From positions 11,799,553 through 11,863,552 of the forward strand of contig NC_059079.1 in assembly GCF_020497125.1 (NCBI RefSeq): DNA of 64,000 nt, given 5' to 3'. A program made the position numbers and the translations under genes. The DNA comes from Mauremys mutica (taxonomy: Eukaryota; Chordata; Testudines; Geoemydidae). Below are positions 11,203-23,897 of the stretch, one piece after another. Positions within the stretch are counted from its first letter, which is position 1. Each line of letters opens with the position of its first letter. The notes under the pieces are model-generated. The model did no database searches and was not told where the DNA came from. It saw only the letters and a list, made by a program, of their open reading frames with translations.

Positions 11203-12618
11203 AGGAGAGGGAGGAAGTGTCCTATAGCCTAAGGGCAGCTTTATTAAACTGCAATCGAGAGAGCATGATTCATAGCCCTCATGCTGTCCTTGGTGGGGGG
11301 TTACTATCTTTCACTCATTTCACAGGTAGGTAACTGAGACCATTTGAAAAACAAAAGTCCCTGCCATGAAGAATGTTCAAAGTATTTGTACCGTGCCTTG
11401 TGGATTGAGACACCAACCTGCATAGGGTCTCCTGAAGCAGGGGCCAACCTTGCATCACTCATGATAAACCTGTGATAGCTGGCAATGCCAACACTGCAAT
11501 AACCGCACCCATTGGAGCAGGTAATTGCAAATCAGATGGACTAAATAGCTGATTTAATCTTTTAAAAATCTTATGGTTTTCCACTAATATCATCCGACTT
11601 TTTTGGAGGATGATTCATTTAAAAAAAAAACTTTTGGAGGTGGCAAGACTAGTTTTAATTAACCTCAGGCTCCTGTATAAACCTGATTTGAGAAGTGTTC
11701 TTGTGCTCCGTAAACATTCAAAAATATCCGTTGTTTTTTAGAGCAAACAGACTTGCAGCTCATGTCACACTGCCACTGCCTTCAAAGCAAGTACAGGAAC
11801 ACAGCGCTGCATATTGCGGTGTCCTTTCCAGACAGAACATGTCAGCAGCAGCAGTGCAGCTCCCAGCAACAAACTCCCAACAAGGCATGAGACCGCTCAT
11901 TAATCCATAGCTCAGTAATGGTTCCCCTGCAGTAATTTCTGCCCCATCCCACAGGCTTCCTAGGAAACATAGGGGTGAATATGGCAGAGTGCTCAGTGTG
12001 AGAACTGGTGGCTGTGGAGTTAGTTAAATTCAGAGTTCCTGGCCCTCTAGTTTCTAGAGGGAATCATAGTGTGTTGAAAGGAGAGCTTAATAAAGTGAAG
12101 ACTTCTGGCTTGGAGGTCTTTCTCCAGCTTTCTAGTGAAACCCATGCTGTCAGTTTCTGTTCTCTCTGCTTCCAGAAGACTGGCAAGCAGCTGGTCCTAC
12201 AGACTGCTCATGGTAGCAGGAATCACAGGGAGAAAATTACCAGCTTCACAGTTCAGTTCAAGATTAGGGAATTGAAATTTAAAAGTGATTATCAGACCAA
12301 TTTGTTTCTAAAAAAATTAAGAGAAAAATGTATAGTGAGTGTGCGACGTGCCTCCACTTGCTGAACAGAGGGAGCCTGTAAAATAAGGGCAGGAGTCTTG
12401 TATTTATTATAATTTTAGTGTGCTGCTGTCTTTACCTGTTGGAAGGGAGAATCAGAGCCTCTTCTTTGGAGTGGTACAGGACGATGCTGGGGAATGTAAT
12501 AGTAGTAGTTTTGTATTATCAGTATGGCTGTAATTTACTAAATTAACTACTTTGCCCTCCATAAACTGTGCTAGCATAAGAATGTTATTCCAAGGGGTTA
12601 TTGAACATTTTATCAAAA
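11203..12618. other. Unassigned intergenic sequence
   Basis: Contains a 118-codon frame (12008-12364) with no recognisable domain, regarded as chance. No repeat boundaries are seen. Confidence 0.45.
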
Positions 12619-12631
12619 ACTTTTACAATGG

Positions 12632-12832
12632 AAAAGCAGCAAAGAGTCTTGTGGCACCTTATAGACTAACAGACGTTTTGGAGCATGAGCTTTCGTGGGT
12701 GAATACCCACTTCGTCGGAAGTGGGTATTCACCCACGAAAGCTCATGCTCCAAGACGTCTGTTAGTCTATAAGGTGCCACAAGACTCTTTGCTGCTTTTA
12801 CAGATCCAGACTAACACAGCTACCCCTCTGAT
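12632..12832 (+). mobile_element. Inverted-dimer retroelement (possible Penelope-like), 82-bp arms
   Basis: The left arm 12632-12713 and right arm 12718-12799 are reverse complements at about 81 of 82 positions, with a 4-bp centre. The right arm continues into a 33-bp tail (TTTACAGATCCAGACTAACA and onward to CCCCTCTGAT). A 13-bp duplication ACTTTTACAATGG flanks it (12619-12631 and 12833-12845). Each arm contains GTGGGTATTCACCCACGAAA, a hairpin followed by GAAA. The same tail occurs at 23446-23520 and 29979-30189. Confidence 0.85.
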
Positions 12833-13388
12833 ACTTTTACAATGGAGAACATATCCAGTAATTGTTATGGGAATATTACTCAAATGTGTATGTTTTCAAT
12901 TTAGAAAAGCAGAAGATTTATATTTCCTTAAGCTTCTAATCATTTATACATATGACCTCCATTCATACACCCGAAATGGCTCTTCCAGAATTCTAAAATT
13001 TACTTCAGATGTTTCGTTTGGGTGTTTTGCTTTACCTAGTAGCTGCCAAGTTTGGGATTACTTAGCAGTAAAATTAGAAATGTGGATTTGAGTATGTACC
13101 AAAATCCTGACAGGTGTTAACGTAACTCATGTTGAATATTTTATTCTTTAAATAGTAAAATGTAAACCTGCATTTGTTTAGTTTTGCACCCCTGCCAACT
13201 ATATCGGGTATCTTGAGTGAGTGACTGGAATCACTGTTTTCTATACATGCACTTCTTGGCAGTTTCCAATGTCTGGTCCCAACTAGTGTTAGGTTTATAA
13301 TTTTAACAGATTTGTCTTCCATAGAGAATTTCTAGCAAAATGTGTGGGAATCTCCTAACGAGCTAGGAAAGGAAGATCATTATGCAAT

Positions 13389-13580
13389 AAGGACCAGATT
13401 TTCAAAAGTATTTAGGACTGAAAATATTCTGATAGACTCCTCTGGGATTTTCAAAGTTGCCTAGGCATCTTGTTCCTATTGAAATCAATGGGAGTTAGAC
13501 ACCTAGGCACTTCAGAAAATCCTTCTAGGTCCCTATTTGCATCTTTAGGTACCTACATGCCTTTCAAATCTGGCCCTAAC
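13389..13580. repeat. Ancient MITE-like repeat
   Basis: Starts GACCAGATTTTCAAAAGTAT and ends CTTTCAAATCTGGCCCT, inverted termini. Internal phrases are ATCAATGGGAGTTAGACACC and TAGGTACCTA. Related stretches occur near 19890-20050, 20160-20215 and 52030-52095, so it is a repeated family that has strongly diverged. Confidence 0.5.
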
Positions 13581-13679
13581 CTCTTCAGAATTTGAAGATG
13601 TCACCTTGGATTCTATTTAGTTCAAACTAGGGTTCATGGAGAATCTTGGTACCAGTAGAACCTAATCTTGCTTCAGCAA

Positions 13680-14844
13680 TAGGGTTGCTAGCGTTTAGTC
13701 ACACAAAAACAAACACCCTAGCCCCACCCCTTTGAGGCCCCACCCCTGCCCCAAGGCCACGCACCCACTTACTACATTCCCCCTCCCTTGGTGGCTCGCT
13801 CCCCCCACTCTCACTCACTTTCACTGGGCTGGGGCAGGGGGTTGGAGTGCGGGAGGGGGTGAAGGCTCTAACTGGGTGTGCGGGCTCTGGGGTGGGGCCA
13901 GAAATGAGGGGGTCAGGTTGTGGGAGGGGGCTCTGGGCTGTCGCAGGGAGTTAGGGTGTAGGAGGAGGTGAGGGATCCGGCTGGGGGTGTGGGCTCCTGG
14001 GCGGGGCTGGGGATGAGGGGTTTGGGGGACAGGAAGGGGATCCAGGCTGTGGGGTGGAGCTGAGGGATTTGGAGTGCGGGAGGAGGCTGCGGGTTGAGGC
14101 AGGGGGATGGGGTACAGGAGTGGGGTGAGGGCTCTGGGCTGGGAGTGTTGGCTCTGGGGTGGGGCTGGGGATGAGGGGTTTGGGGTACAGGAGGGGGATC
14201 CAGGCTGGGGGGTGGAGCCGAAGGATTCAGAGTGCAGGAGGGGGTTGGGGTGTAGGAGGGGTGAGGGCTCTGGGCTGGGAGTGTGGGCTCTGGGCTGGGT
14301 CTGAGGGGTTCAGGGAGGGGGCTTTGGGGTGGGGGGGAGGAGCTCAGGGCTGGGGCACAGGGTTGGGGATGGGTCGTGGGCTTACTTCTGGCGGCTCCTG
14401 GTCAGCAGTGCAGTTTGGGGCAGGGGGCTAAGGCAGGCTGCCTGCCTGTCCTGGCACCGAGCTGCACATGCCCCGGAAGCAGCCAGCAAGTCCGACTCCT
14501 AGGTGGGGGTGGGGGGCAAGAGGCTCCACATGCCGCTCTCAACCATGGGCACTGCCCCCAAGCTCTCATTGGCCAGTTCCCGGCCAATGGGACTGTGGAG
14601 CCAGTGCTTAGGGTGGGGGCAGTGTGCAGAGCCCTGTGGCCCCCCTCCGCTTAGGAGCCAGACCTGCTGGCTGCTTTCACAGCACAGCGCAGTGCCAGCC
14701 AGAACAGGTAGGGACTCACATGCCTTAGCGCTGCAGTACCGCCGACTGGCCTTTTAACAGCCTGGTCGGCCATGCTGACTGGAGCCGCCAGGATCCCTTT
14801 TCGACCAGGTGTTCCAGTCGAAAACCAGACACTTGGTCACCCTA
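13680..14844. mobile_element. Non-autonomous hAT transposon (1165 bp), G-rich interior
   Basis: Imperfect inverted ends TAGGGTTGC and GGTCACCCTA are flanked by an exact 8-bp duplication TTCAGCAA (13672-13679 and 14845-14852). The interior is a degenerate G-rich tandem array: GATGAGGGGTTTGGGG recurs at 14012 and 14170, 158 bp apart. No transposase. Confidence 0.82.
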
Positions 14845-15128
14845 TTCAGCAAGCACTTATGGGACATATCCGTGAGTCCCGTGCCTCGGCTGAGTAGCAG
14901 GCCCATGCACAGGATAACTGAATCCTCCTGCCAGGCAATGGGAGCTGCTCCCCTGAAGCAACTCAGGCCTAATGGTTGCAGGAACCTCTGCAGCCTCTTA
15001 TAGTGCCTGCTGGCAGTGGAAAGATTGTGGGAGCTTTGCAATGGTAGACGCTGAGGCTTAACTCTCTCACTGCTTCATCAGCCAGCCCATACCCTGTTTC
15101 TTCCTATCTCTTGAGAACTGTTGCTCAG

Positions 15129-15422
15129 GCCACATCTATACTTGCCGCATCGACCCGCGCGGTGAGTTCGACTTCTCGGAGTTCGAACTATCGCGTCTGA
15201 TCTAGACGCGATAGTTCGAACTCCGGAAGCGCCGCGGTCGACTCCGGTACTCCACCGCGGCAGGAGGAGTTGCCGGAGTCGACCTTGGAGCCGCGGAGTT
15301 CGCTTCCGCGGCATCTGGACGGGTAAGTCATTCGAACTAGGGTAGTTCGAATTCAGCTACGTTATTCACATAGCTGAATTCGCGTACCCTAGTTCGACCC
15401 CGGGGCTGTGTGTAGACCAGGG
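15129..15422 (+). mobile_element. 294-bp palindromic MITE, copy 1
   Basis: Exactly 294 bp between 5-bp duplications CTCAG (15124-15128 and 15423-15427). Ends contain a loose TCTAYAC inverted terminus. The interior holds three strong hairpins: GTTCGAACTATCGCGTC around 15180, CGCGG/CCGCG with GACTCCGG around 15240, and AGCTACGTTATTCACATAGC near 15356. Copies 2 and 3 at 23973 and 48008 have the same length. The 5-bp duplication resembles the hAT5 group, but this is inferred. Confidence 0.85.
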
Positions 15423-15427
15423 CTCAG

Positions 15428-18094
15428 TCAGTACAAATTGCCTGCACAAGCCCCCTTATATCCAGCTACACAAGCCTCTGTGCTAGACAACTACATTAGT
15501 TCCACTGCCAATGGACCTTCCAGAAAAGGGACTGGGCTTGCCTGGAACTGTGAGCAAGGAATTTGTCTGTTCTGAAGAGGTTTCCACTTGTGCACTCAAA
15601 CATACATGCAGATGGCCAGAAATAGATTAGTGCCACTCCTGGGATGTGAAGAGGTACTGAGCGTGAGCCAGGGATCTAGAGGGGGTGTTTTATAGATGTG
15701 GGCTCTCCTGGGTGCTGTGCCCTCATTCTGTTTGCCAGTTAACTCTGAGCCTGAAACTTGCAAACGTTTAGAAAATTAAGAACCATTTTCTAATAAATGA
15801 GGAAGGAATTTCTAAATTGCACAAGGTCAGAAGTGCTGTTATTTTTTAAATTTTGATCAGCTTGGGTGGGTTGGGTGTGTGGGCAGGGTGAGTTGTTGAA
15901 TGAGAGCTGTTGGCTACAGCCAAAAATCCATGATGACATAGAAGAATTACTCTAATTTTTTTCCTGGCTTGCCATTCACCATAAAAATACTTCTATCATG
16001 GATATGGATTAACTCTGTTAATCTCAAAACAAAGCAGGTAGAAAGCTCAGTCGCTTCAGGACTTCAGCTACTCCAATGCGTTCTACTTTTTAGATAGATG
16101 TTTAAAGAAAAATGTCTATCTTGGTTTGACTGATTTTGCAGCCTTGAGTAGCTGGACAGACCATAAAGCAAAGTTGTGCTCCCATCTAAATGGGGAGCCT
16201 TCAGGTCTCTTCTGCAACCGAGAGCCCTTTGACTTCAGAATGATTCTACAATGCTTGCACCCTGTTTTAATATCTTCAATCTAGCCCTGTGTGTTTAAAT
16301 TTTAATCTGTGGTATAATTCCACTGACTTCAGTAGAGTTTACACTGGGGTTGAATTTGGCCCATAACTTTTTACCAACATTGAAATTAAATGGAATACAG
16401 CTGTCAGCTCTCTGGGTGTTCTTCTATTACTCTAATTCTTTTAATTATTAATAGAAATGTTATTGTATAACTGGTTTTTACTTGTATGGATTGTATTAAA
16501 ATGGTAACAATGAAATTTTATACTGTTCCTTATACAATCTAGATTAAAAGAATTTTACAATGGCTAATTATTTCCATGTAGTTAGTCATCATTTTAAGAA
16601 TAACTTAGTCATAGTTCTTTTTTCCTCTGATGTTGCTTGCAGAGCTGCCATCAGTCATTATTAATATCTAGAAAATGTGGAAGTTCTCTTTAACCCACTC
16701 TGTAGTTCCTTGCTGTTTATGGTAGTTACCTTAAAAGTTATCATACAGAATTAAAAGTGTATCCTTGGAAACTGGGTTAGTTATTCTCCCTTCCTGAGAA
16801 GATATAAAGCAGGGGCATGTTTCCAGAGTCAGGCAGGGTAGGAGCTCGGAGGATGTCTCCAGAAAGTCTGGTTGATGAGGAGCTAAAACTGAGAAAGGGA
16901 TTAGAGCAGAATCCCAGGAGGCATGTGACAGTAAATGGGAAAGGGAGGACCTTCAAGAGGAATATAAAGGAAGCTAGAACCAGAGGTGGGGGTTGGACCC
17001 ATGTTGAACCTCCCAGTGGTTCCTCCAATGTCTCCCTCACGTGTGCAGCTGAAAGTCCCTTCTCTACACATTCTTGGACTGCAGCTCTCTTCTGGGTTGC
17101 TCTAACGCCATGAGGAGTGTCCCCTTTATGCTCTCTTCCTTAAAACCCCATGTCATTTTGAGTCTCCATTCTGCAGTTGATTGTCTCTGGGAGAGTTTGG
17201 GTGGAAAATGTTGATTGTTGGACCAGTTGGGCAGCAGGAAGTTGAATGTAATATAGCTGAAATGGTTACAAGGACTCAAAGAAACAATATCCTATTCCAT
17301 TGGCAACAGCTAAATCTCCCTCCAAGTTAGAAGTTACATTTATTAAATTTATATTTTTAGGGCATGATATCTGATAACTTTTGTGCCATACTTCTTTATA
17401 TATACCTTTTAGGTCAGACCTGATTGACTGATCTCCTGAACTACTGTGTGACGTTGCTTCATTACAATGATGACAAACAGTTGTTTTTTTGGCATTCTAT
17501 GATGTACCCATACATTTGCAAAGTTTCACATTTATCCTATTTTGCAAGCGCATCTACATAATTCATTAAGAGGACGACCATTTTTGTAGCTGGTGATGTA
17601 CGACAGTTAACAAATGAGGGGAAAATTGGCTCTGCACAATAAAAATCTGGATCAGATAAAAAAAATTGGAATGGACCCTACTTAATGGATCTGGTTTGGC
17701 TGCAGCCCAAGAGTGTGGAAATGTCACAAGAACTGCAGGTCTCCTAAGATTTGTACCACTCAGGATGGTTAAGCTTCAAACCTGAATTTCATTTCCTATA
17801 CTCAACGTAATCTGGATGTGAATGCCATCTCTTGGCCCATTCCTAATGTATATTGTACAGACACATATATAAAGATAATGACTGGGGTTTTAATTTCAGA
17901 GGGAAAACCATTGCTCCTTCATATAGTTATTTATTATTTAAATTATGTTGCCTGGGTTGAAAACATGATGGTCAATAAAACCACAAATCACACTTTCATT
18001 CCATAGAGCAATAGTTTTCTATTATAAAGCCTAATTCCAATCATCATATACTTGCAGTTACTGGCTACAGCACCACCAAGAGAAATCTGCCAAG
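15428..18094. other. Unassigned intergenic sequence
   Basis: AT-rich. A 98-codon frame at 16817-17113 has no recognisable domain. No repeats with clear ends. Confidence 0.5.
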
Positions 18095-18096
18095 TA

Positions 18097-18284
18097 TACC
18101 TCTACCTCGATATACCGCGACCTGATATAACACGAGTTCGGATATAACACGGTAAAGCAGTGCTCCAGGGGGGCGGGGCTGTGGACTCCAGTGGATCAAA
18201 GCAAGTTCAATATAATGTGGTTTCACCGATAATGCGGTAAGATTTTTTGGCTCCCAAGGACAGTGTTATATCGAGGTAGAGGTG
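18097..18284. mobile_element. Mariner-like MITE (188 bp)
   Basis: Inverted termini ACCTCTACCTCGATATAMC on both ends (left 18098 onward, right reading from 18283). TA dinucleotides flank it (18095-18096 and 18285-18286), the target duplication of Tc1/mariner elements. No transposase. A GC-rich block GGGGGGCGGGGCTGTGGACT lies in the middle. Confidence 0.8.
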
Positions 18285-18286
18285 TA

Positions 18287-20375
18287 GTAAGTGTCTCAAG
18301 GAAAAGAATATATTAGACACTTTCCTGCTTAAATATAATAAAGAAGAATAATGAAGTACACAAATAACTATCTTGTTTTATTGTCTAGTTTCTCTCTCAT
18401 GGATAACCTCCCAAACCACACCATCACCCATTAGGAAGTTGAGGTAGTTCTTTGAACCTATTCTTTTGGTTTACAGGAAACCTGAATCACACAGATTCTT
18501 AAATGAAGTAATCACTACAGCTGCTATGCTTAAATACTCCAGACCTATGTGAATCATTGTGTGGTTTCGCATAAGCTGATTGTTGTGCTGTACTTCTTAA
18601 ATAATTGATAAAATATGTTTGGCGAGTTGTATTTTTGACAGAGCTATCCTTTTAAAAAGGAATCTTTGTTCCAAAAATTAAAAGCAAACTGCCCTTTATA
18701 AGCCACCATTCAAAAACTGGCAATGTGCTTCCCTTCAATATTTCTGTCATTAGTTAATACAAGTTGTCCTGTTCTTTATCTCTGCCAGTATTAAAGCTTT
18801 GTTAGACTTTGGATATGGTACTCTTAGATCCTCCTCTGTCCTTATTTCAAAAGCTGTAGAACTTGTGAGCATTTTATCTCACGCAGGGGGTTGAGTTTAC
18901 ACACTTGCTTTATTATGATGTGACAATATAGCAAAAGAAAACCCAGATGCTTCAGCACACTGAGACATTGACTGGTTATCTGCTCTCTTGCCATTAATGC
19001 TATCTGGGGTGGTAGAATAATGGTTTGTCTCTTGATTTTGACTTAAAGTTAATGCCCTGGTTTCCTTTTGAGTGCATCTTCCTGTGTGTCTGCTGACTCC
19101 ACACCTCTTGCAGCTTAGATGACTGCTGGTATTTAAACACCTGGTTGCTCTGCTTTCTCTTCTTTCCATTATGCCAGCAGGTAGGCATTAATAACTGTCC
19201 CAGATCTACCTGCATTAATCATTCTGGAATGAATGCTCCAGATCCACCTTCAAATTATGTCGCTCAAGTAACATTCCAGCAGTAAAGCTGGTTCCCTCTG
19301 CTTTGAATTAGATGGCAAAACAATGGCGAAGACAGACAACCACCCTTTTGTCCTATCAATTTCTGATCCAAGATCTAGCTGCGGTTCCCTTGATAAACTT
19401 TTATGCATTATTATGTTTCTTACCCAAACCATTCATTTACAAATGGAAAGCTCCTTCTTCTATATCAAGGAGGATATCTTAGTGGCTTTTGCCCTATAAT
19501 ACCTCAGAGGCAGCTTTCTTGAGAGGGGCTTACAGGGAGCCCTGGCTGCATATTAAAGCGTCTTAACCCTTTTGTGGGTAAAGAGGGTGGTGGTGCAGAC
19601 AATGCATATGGTCCCCTGGTTGTACATACTTTGGGGGTGGGTGATGGAATCCCTGTGCTGTGGGCTCTGACTCAACTCTTTTATAATTTAAGGCTAGAAT
19701 CTTAAAAAAGTAAGAAATGATTGTGGGTGCCAACTGAGCACCTTAAAGAGATCGGATTTTAATGAAGTGCCGACCATTCACCCTCTGAAGATGAGGTCCC
19801 TTTATGGGATCTCAATTATGGGACTTTCATTTGCTGGCTGAAAATATTGTATTCTGCCATCAGACCTACCCAGATACACCAAATCACGTAGGGCTATACT
19901 TGCAAAGATACTTAGGTGCCTAAAGATGCAGAGAGGTGCATTGATTCCAATGAGAGTTAGGTGCTTAACCTTGTGTTCCCAAGAGGACTTTCACAAGTGC
20001 CTTCCTATGTTTGAAAATCTGCTCCTAAGCATTTTCAAAATTTTTGGACTAAAGGGTACTGCAAACTATTTATACTAGTTAGCCAATGGGTATTGTTTTG
20101 TACTGGATGGCCTACATCTGAATAATGAAACTGAGGACAGAGCTTCACTTGTATGTGTGTATGAAATCAATGGGAGTTAGGTGTCTAAATACCTTTGCAG
20201 ATTTGGGTCCAAACACCTGGATGGCTTCCACTGACAGGAGGAAGATAAGGAAGCATCTGGTTGACTTTTACTTTGCATATAGCTATGTTATTTAAGAGAT
20301 AATCATGTTAATTGGTTCATTTTATGTTAGGGCAAATAGAATAGATCCTGATCCTTGACCTTACTCCTAAGAACA
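18287..20375. other. Mostly unassigned intergenic sequence
   Basis: Holds a diverged stretch related to the 13389 repeat (19890-20050 and 20160-20215). A segment of about 45 bp (19828-19872) recurs at 22257-22301. No gene recognised. Confidence 0.45.
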
Positions 20376-20610
20376 TAAGACCGGCCGTACTGGGTCAGAC
20401 CAAAGGTCCATCTACCCCAGTATCCTGTCCTCTGACAGTGGCCACTGCCCAGTGCCCCAGAGGGAGTGAACCTAACAGGTAATGATCAGGCGATCTCTCT
20501 CCTGCCATCCACCACCACCCTCTGACAAACAGGGGCTAGGGACACCATTCCTTACCCAGCCTGCCTAATAGCCATTAATGGACTTAACCTCCGTGAATTT
20601 ATCCTAACAC
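20376..20610. mobile_element. CR1-group LINE-derived repeat
   Basis: Phrases ACTGGGTCAGACCAAAGGTC, CAGTATCCTGTC, CAGTGGCCA, GCTAGGGACACCATTCCT and GAATTTATC follow the order of a retroposon sequence very common in turtle and bird genomes that I associate with CR1-type LINEs. Orientation and ends are not determined. Confidence 0.6.
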
Positions 20611-20844
20611 TTATCTAGGCATGAAAAGAATTTAACACAATTGTAGCCATACATATGGTTTGCAGGTTCATCCACAAGGTGAACAGAGAACAGCTGGTCT
20701 AAACACTCAACCAGCAGCATGATCGGATTAAAATCGTACAGCATTTGGTTATAGTGCAATTGTGTTTTCCAGAGGATGAACTCTGACAGCATGCAAGCAT
20801 CCATTGCTGATCTTTTTCAGAGCTAGGATTAAAGCTGTAGGAAC

Positions 20845-21412
20845 GTGGCTATTAGTTGCATCTCTGGTCCTGTCAAAGGGTGCTCTACTCACCACTGGAT
20901 GAGCTCTGCCAGGCTGAAGTCCTATCCTGCGGTTACGCTCTGTGACTCGCTGTCTCGTGCTCTCAGTACTTGCCTGCTCTCATTCTGTGGTTTGGCCCTA
21001 TGGCCACCTCACTGTGGTTTTCCCCTTCCAGGGAAATCACACGCATCGAAGTGTCTCAGGACCCACTGCCCCTTAACGGTGCCTCTTCTCTAGTGTCTGT
21101 TAGGGAAAGCCAGGCCTGCCCTCTACATTGGGTTCTAGCTCAGGTACCCTACAACTAGCCATCAAAGTCTGCACAATCCAATCCAATCCAATCCAGTCCT
21201 GTCCTGTCCTGTCCTGTCCTCCTGCCTCCCTATAGTCCCCTTCTAGGCTCAGCTACTGGGCTTTATACAGCCCCTCCTGTTCCTGTCCAGCTGAGCTTCA
21301 GCACTAATTAGTCCTTGTTCCTGGTTCCTCTTCCAGGTGCGGCCTAGGCAGTTAATTGGCCCACCCAGCCACTTTAACCCCTTCAGGTCTTTGTGGGGGA
21401 CACCCCATCACA
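20845..21412 (-). mobile_element. LTR-like sequence
   Basis: On the minus strand it begins TGTGATGGGGTGTCCCCCAC and continues GACCTGAAGGGGTTAAAGTG, a start I associate with turtle LTRs. Possible flanking repeats are GAAAC on the right and GGAAC at 20840-20844, one mismatch, so the left boundary is uncertain. A pentanucleotide array lies inside it. No internal coding region is adjacent, consistent with a solo LTR. Confidence 0.5.
21174..21221 (+). repeat. Compound pentanucleotide microsatellite
   Basis: About four CCAAT units run directly into about five GTCCT units. The abrupt switch of motif suggests two neighbouring slippage tracts. Confidence 0.9.
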
Positions 21413-23433
21413 GAAACAATTCTCACTGACTTTAATGGCATTTTTACTTGTACTAGTGCTGGGTAAAAGTGCTCAGTTTGGCACCTAAAATACAGTTATT
21501 CTAATTGTGCTAAACCATGAGGCTATTGTTTTAGAGGACGAGAATAGTGGATGAAGAATATCGCGATCGTCTTTAAAAGCTAGCACCTCCCTCAATGAGC
21601 TCCTACTCTAGGAAATTGCTTTTATGTTGGCATATGTAGAGTTGGTCTCAGGTGGCAGGATTTTGCCATTGGTTTGAAGTTACTCAAATTTGTCACACTT
21701 TTAATTGCCCAGGGAAGAGCTAAGCACTGTGTTTAATAATGTTTTTAATACCTGATACAGCACTGGCATTTTTTTCAAAGATTACTTAAGCTCTTTACAG
21801 CTAAGAAGAGGCATACGATAATGTTACATGTGCCCTTGAAAATGTTCTGTTTGTAAAAGGCATAATGAGGAACAACCCATTAACTTGTATGCTAGAACCG
21901 TGCAAGTTTTCACAACAGATCATCAGAACCCAAGCAAACTACCAGCTATTTTTCCTTTCATGTTGTACTGGAAGCTCATGGTTGTGAGCCAGAGGTGTTG
22001 ATGAGTGTGGCTTGGAAGGCAGTAAAGGGAACTTAGTCACAGGCACCAGACCAGTAAAGATTATAAACATACAGAAGTTTTGCAAACTGCTTGGCTGGGC
22101 CATAGAGAAGTTATTACATCTGAAATAGTGGGACAGAGGTTAGACGGCTATATAATCTGCAGCTTTTCTATTTCTAAACTCATGGAGTTGCCCCATGGTC
22201 AGTATGTTCCAGATCATCTTAGACCATTCACAGCTTGAGGAACTGCAGTGAACTTCCATTTGCTGGCTGAAAATATTGTATTCTGCCATCATACCTACCC
22301 AGACTTGCACTGTGATTCACTAGGAAGCTGCAGGGAAATATACCAATAAGAAATCTAATAGGGGAGATTAGAAGGAATCTCAGTGATTTCTCTGCTTATA
22401 TTTTGGAGCAACCTCCCCGAAGGCCATACTGTAGGATGAGCCAAGCACTTTTTTTGTGCAGTGGTGTTACCCTTCCTGGGGGTGCATCAGAAAGCCTGAT
22501 TAACTAGTATGCGATCTTTGGAGGGTAGTGGACATGGGAGATAGTGTTTTAATATGGTTCTGTGCAATGAGGTGCAGACTGAGCATTTCTTTTAGCAAAT
22601 GCCAGCCTGAACGCTTACTTACGTAAGAGTAGTATGTGAATCCTTTCCTCCATGCACATAAATAATATAAATCCTTGTTTATCACTTAGCTATTAAATAT
22701 TCAGGACATAAAAATGTTACTGTCTCCTTGGGTTAGTGGCCACTGTGCTGCATGCAAGTTGCAGTTCGCTGTGTTCTGCAAGCAAGGTAATGAATCGGTA
22801 TGTACTGTAATACAGAAACTGGCTTCTAGAGGGCATCAAGGGATCACAGCTGCATTGACGCTAATGTCAAGCATCAGATACCTCCGATTCTTGCAGTGTG
22901 CCACTGCACAGTGAGCTGTAAGCAGCATGGCCTGCAAAGCGGCACTATGAACATTTCCAATGCACTTTACTGCCTACAATGCACACAGAACAAAGTAATA
23001 GTGTAGGCCTATAGGAATATCGACTATCTCTATAACCCCTTAGCTCTGCCTCTCAGTATTCTAGAGGTGGTCACAATGGTGGCAGTACAGTTTCAGCACC
23101 TAGCTATTATTAGGAGGTATTAGCTTTTAAAAAATAATATAGTGCAGACCTATCAGGACATGGAGTTGAGTAGGTTTTGTTCCACAGGACTATGGTACAG
23201 CCTCAATTATTAGGCCCTCAGTTAGCCTATGCTCCTTCTTATCCAAAACCGTGTCTGTTCTCCAGTCAGATAATCAAGGCAATTTTCAATGAAATATTCA
23301 GTGTCCATGATAGAGTGCACACTTTATTATCTTTTGTCAGTTTGCAAAAGGGTGGACTATGTGTATCTAGCTAAATACCATATCACAAATAACTAATGTG
23401 ATGTATATACAACTACATTGTGACTGGGCTCAC
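21413..23433. other. Unassigned intergenic sequence
   Basis: Includes the 22257-22301 copy of the segment also found at 19828. Nothing else recognised. Confidence 0.5.
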
Positions 23434-23445
23434 AAATTTGATCCA

Positions 23446-23520
23446 TAAAAGTGACAGAGTCCTGTGCCACAAGACTCTCTGTCGCTTTTTACAAATCCAG
23501 ACTAACACGGCTCCCCTCTG
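23446..23520 (+). mobile_element. Inverted-dimer retroelement, shortest copy (75 bp)
   Basis: Left arm AAAAGTGACAGAGTCCTGTG pairs with right CACAAGACTCTCTGTCGCTT, arms of about 20 bp. The right side continues into the shared tail ACAAATCCAGACTAACACGG and CCCCTCTG. A 12-bp duplication AAATTTGATCCA flanks it exactly (23434-23445 and 23521-23532). Confidence 0.85.
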
Positions 23521-23897
23521 AAATTTGATCCAGTTTTCCCAAGATCACAAAGACATGAAACTATTAAGCAAACGTTAGCCCTGAGGCCATTGCTAGAACT
23601 GGTGTATGGCATGAGGCACGGTAGCTTGTAGCATGTATTGCACGGGTTGTGGCTCCTGCTCCTCTCTAAGTCTTGCTGTATCAGGCTGTGTTGCTCTTCA
23701 GGCCTGGTACATACGTTAGGCATGCAGCACCTATGGTCTTTTGCACTACGTTTCCTGCTCTTTTTGACACCTGTATGACCTCACATTCAGCAGCTCTCAG
23801 TAGGACACTATGCCCCCTTTCAGGAGCACAGTTATTCTTGGCCTTTGTTGAGCTTCATTCACCAGCCACCTTTCACCGTTTTGCCCCCTTTTCTGTT

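Noticed and set aside
12552..13091. 179-codon plus-strand frame
   Set aside because: It runs straight through the inverted-dimer insertion and its duplications, so it is a chance frame.
18897..19215. Possible zinc knuckle (CKRCGVSRHTGRC) in a minus-strand frame
   Set aside because: The spacing does not fit the CX2CX4HX4C consensus, the frame is short, and no gag or pol sequence is adjacent.
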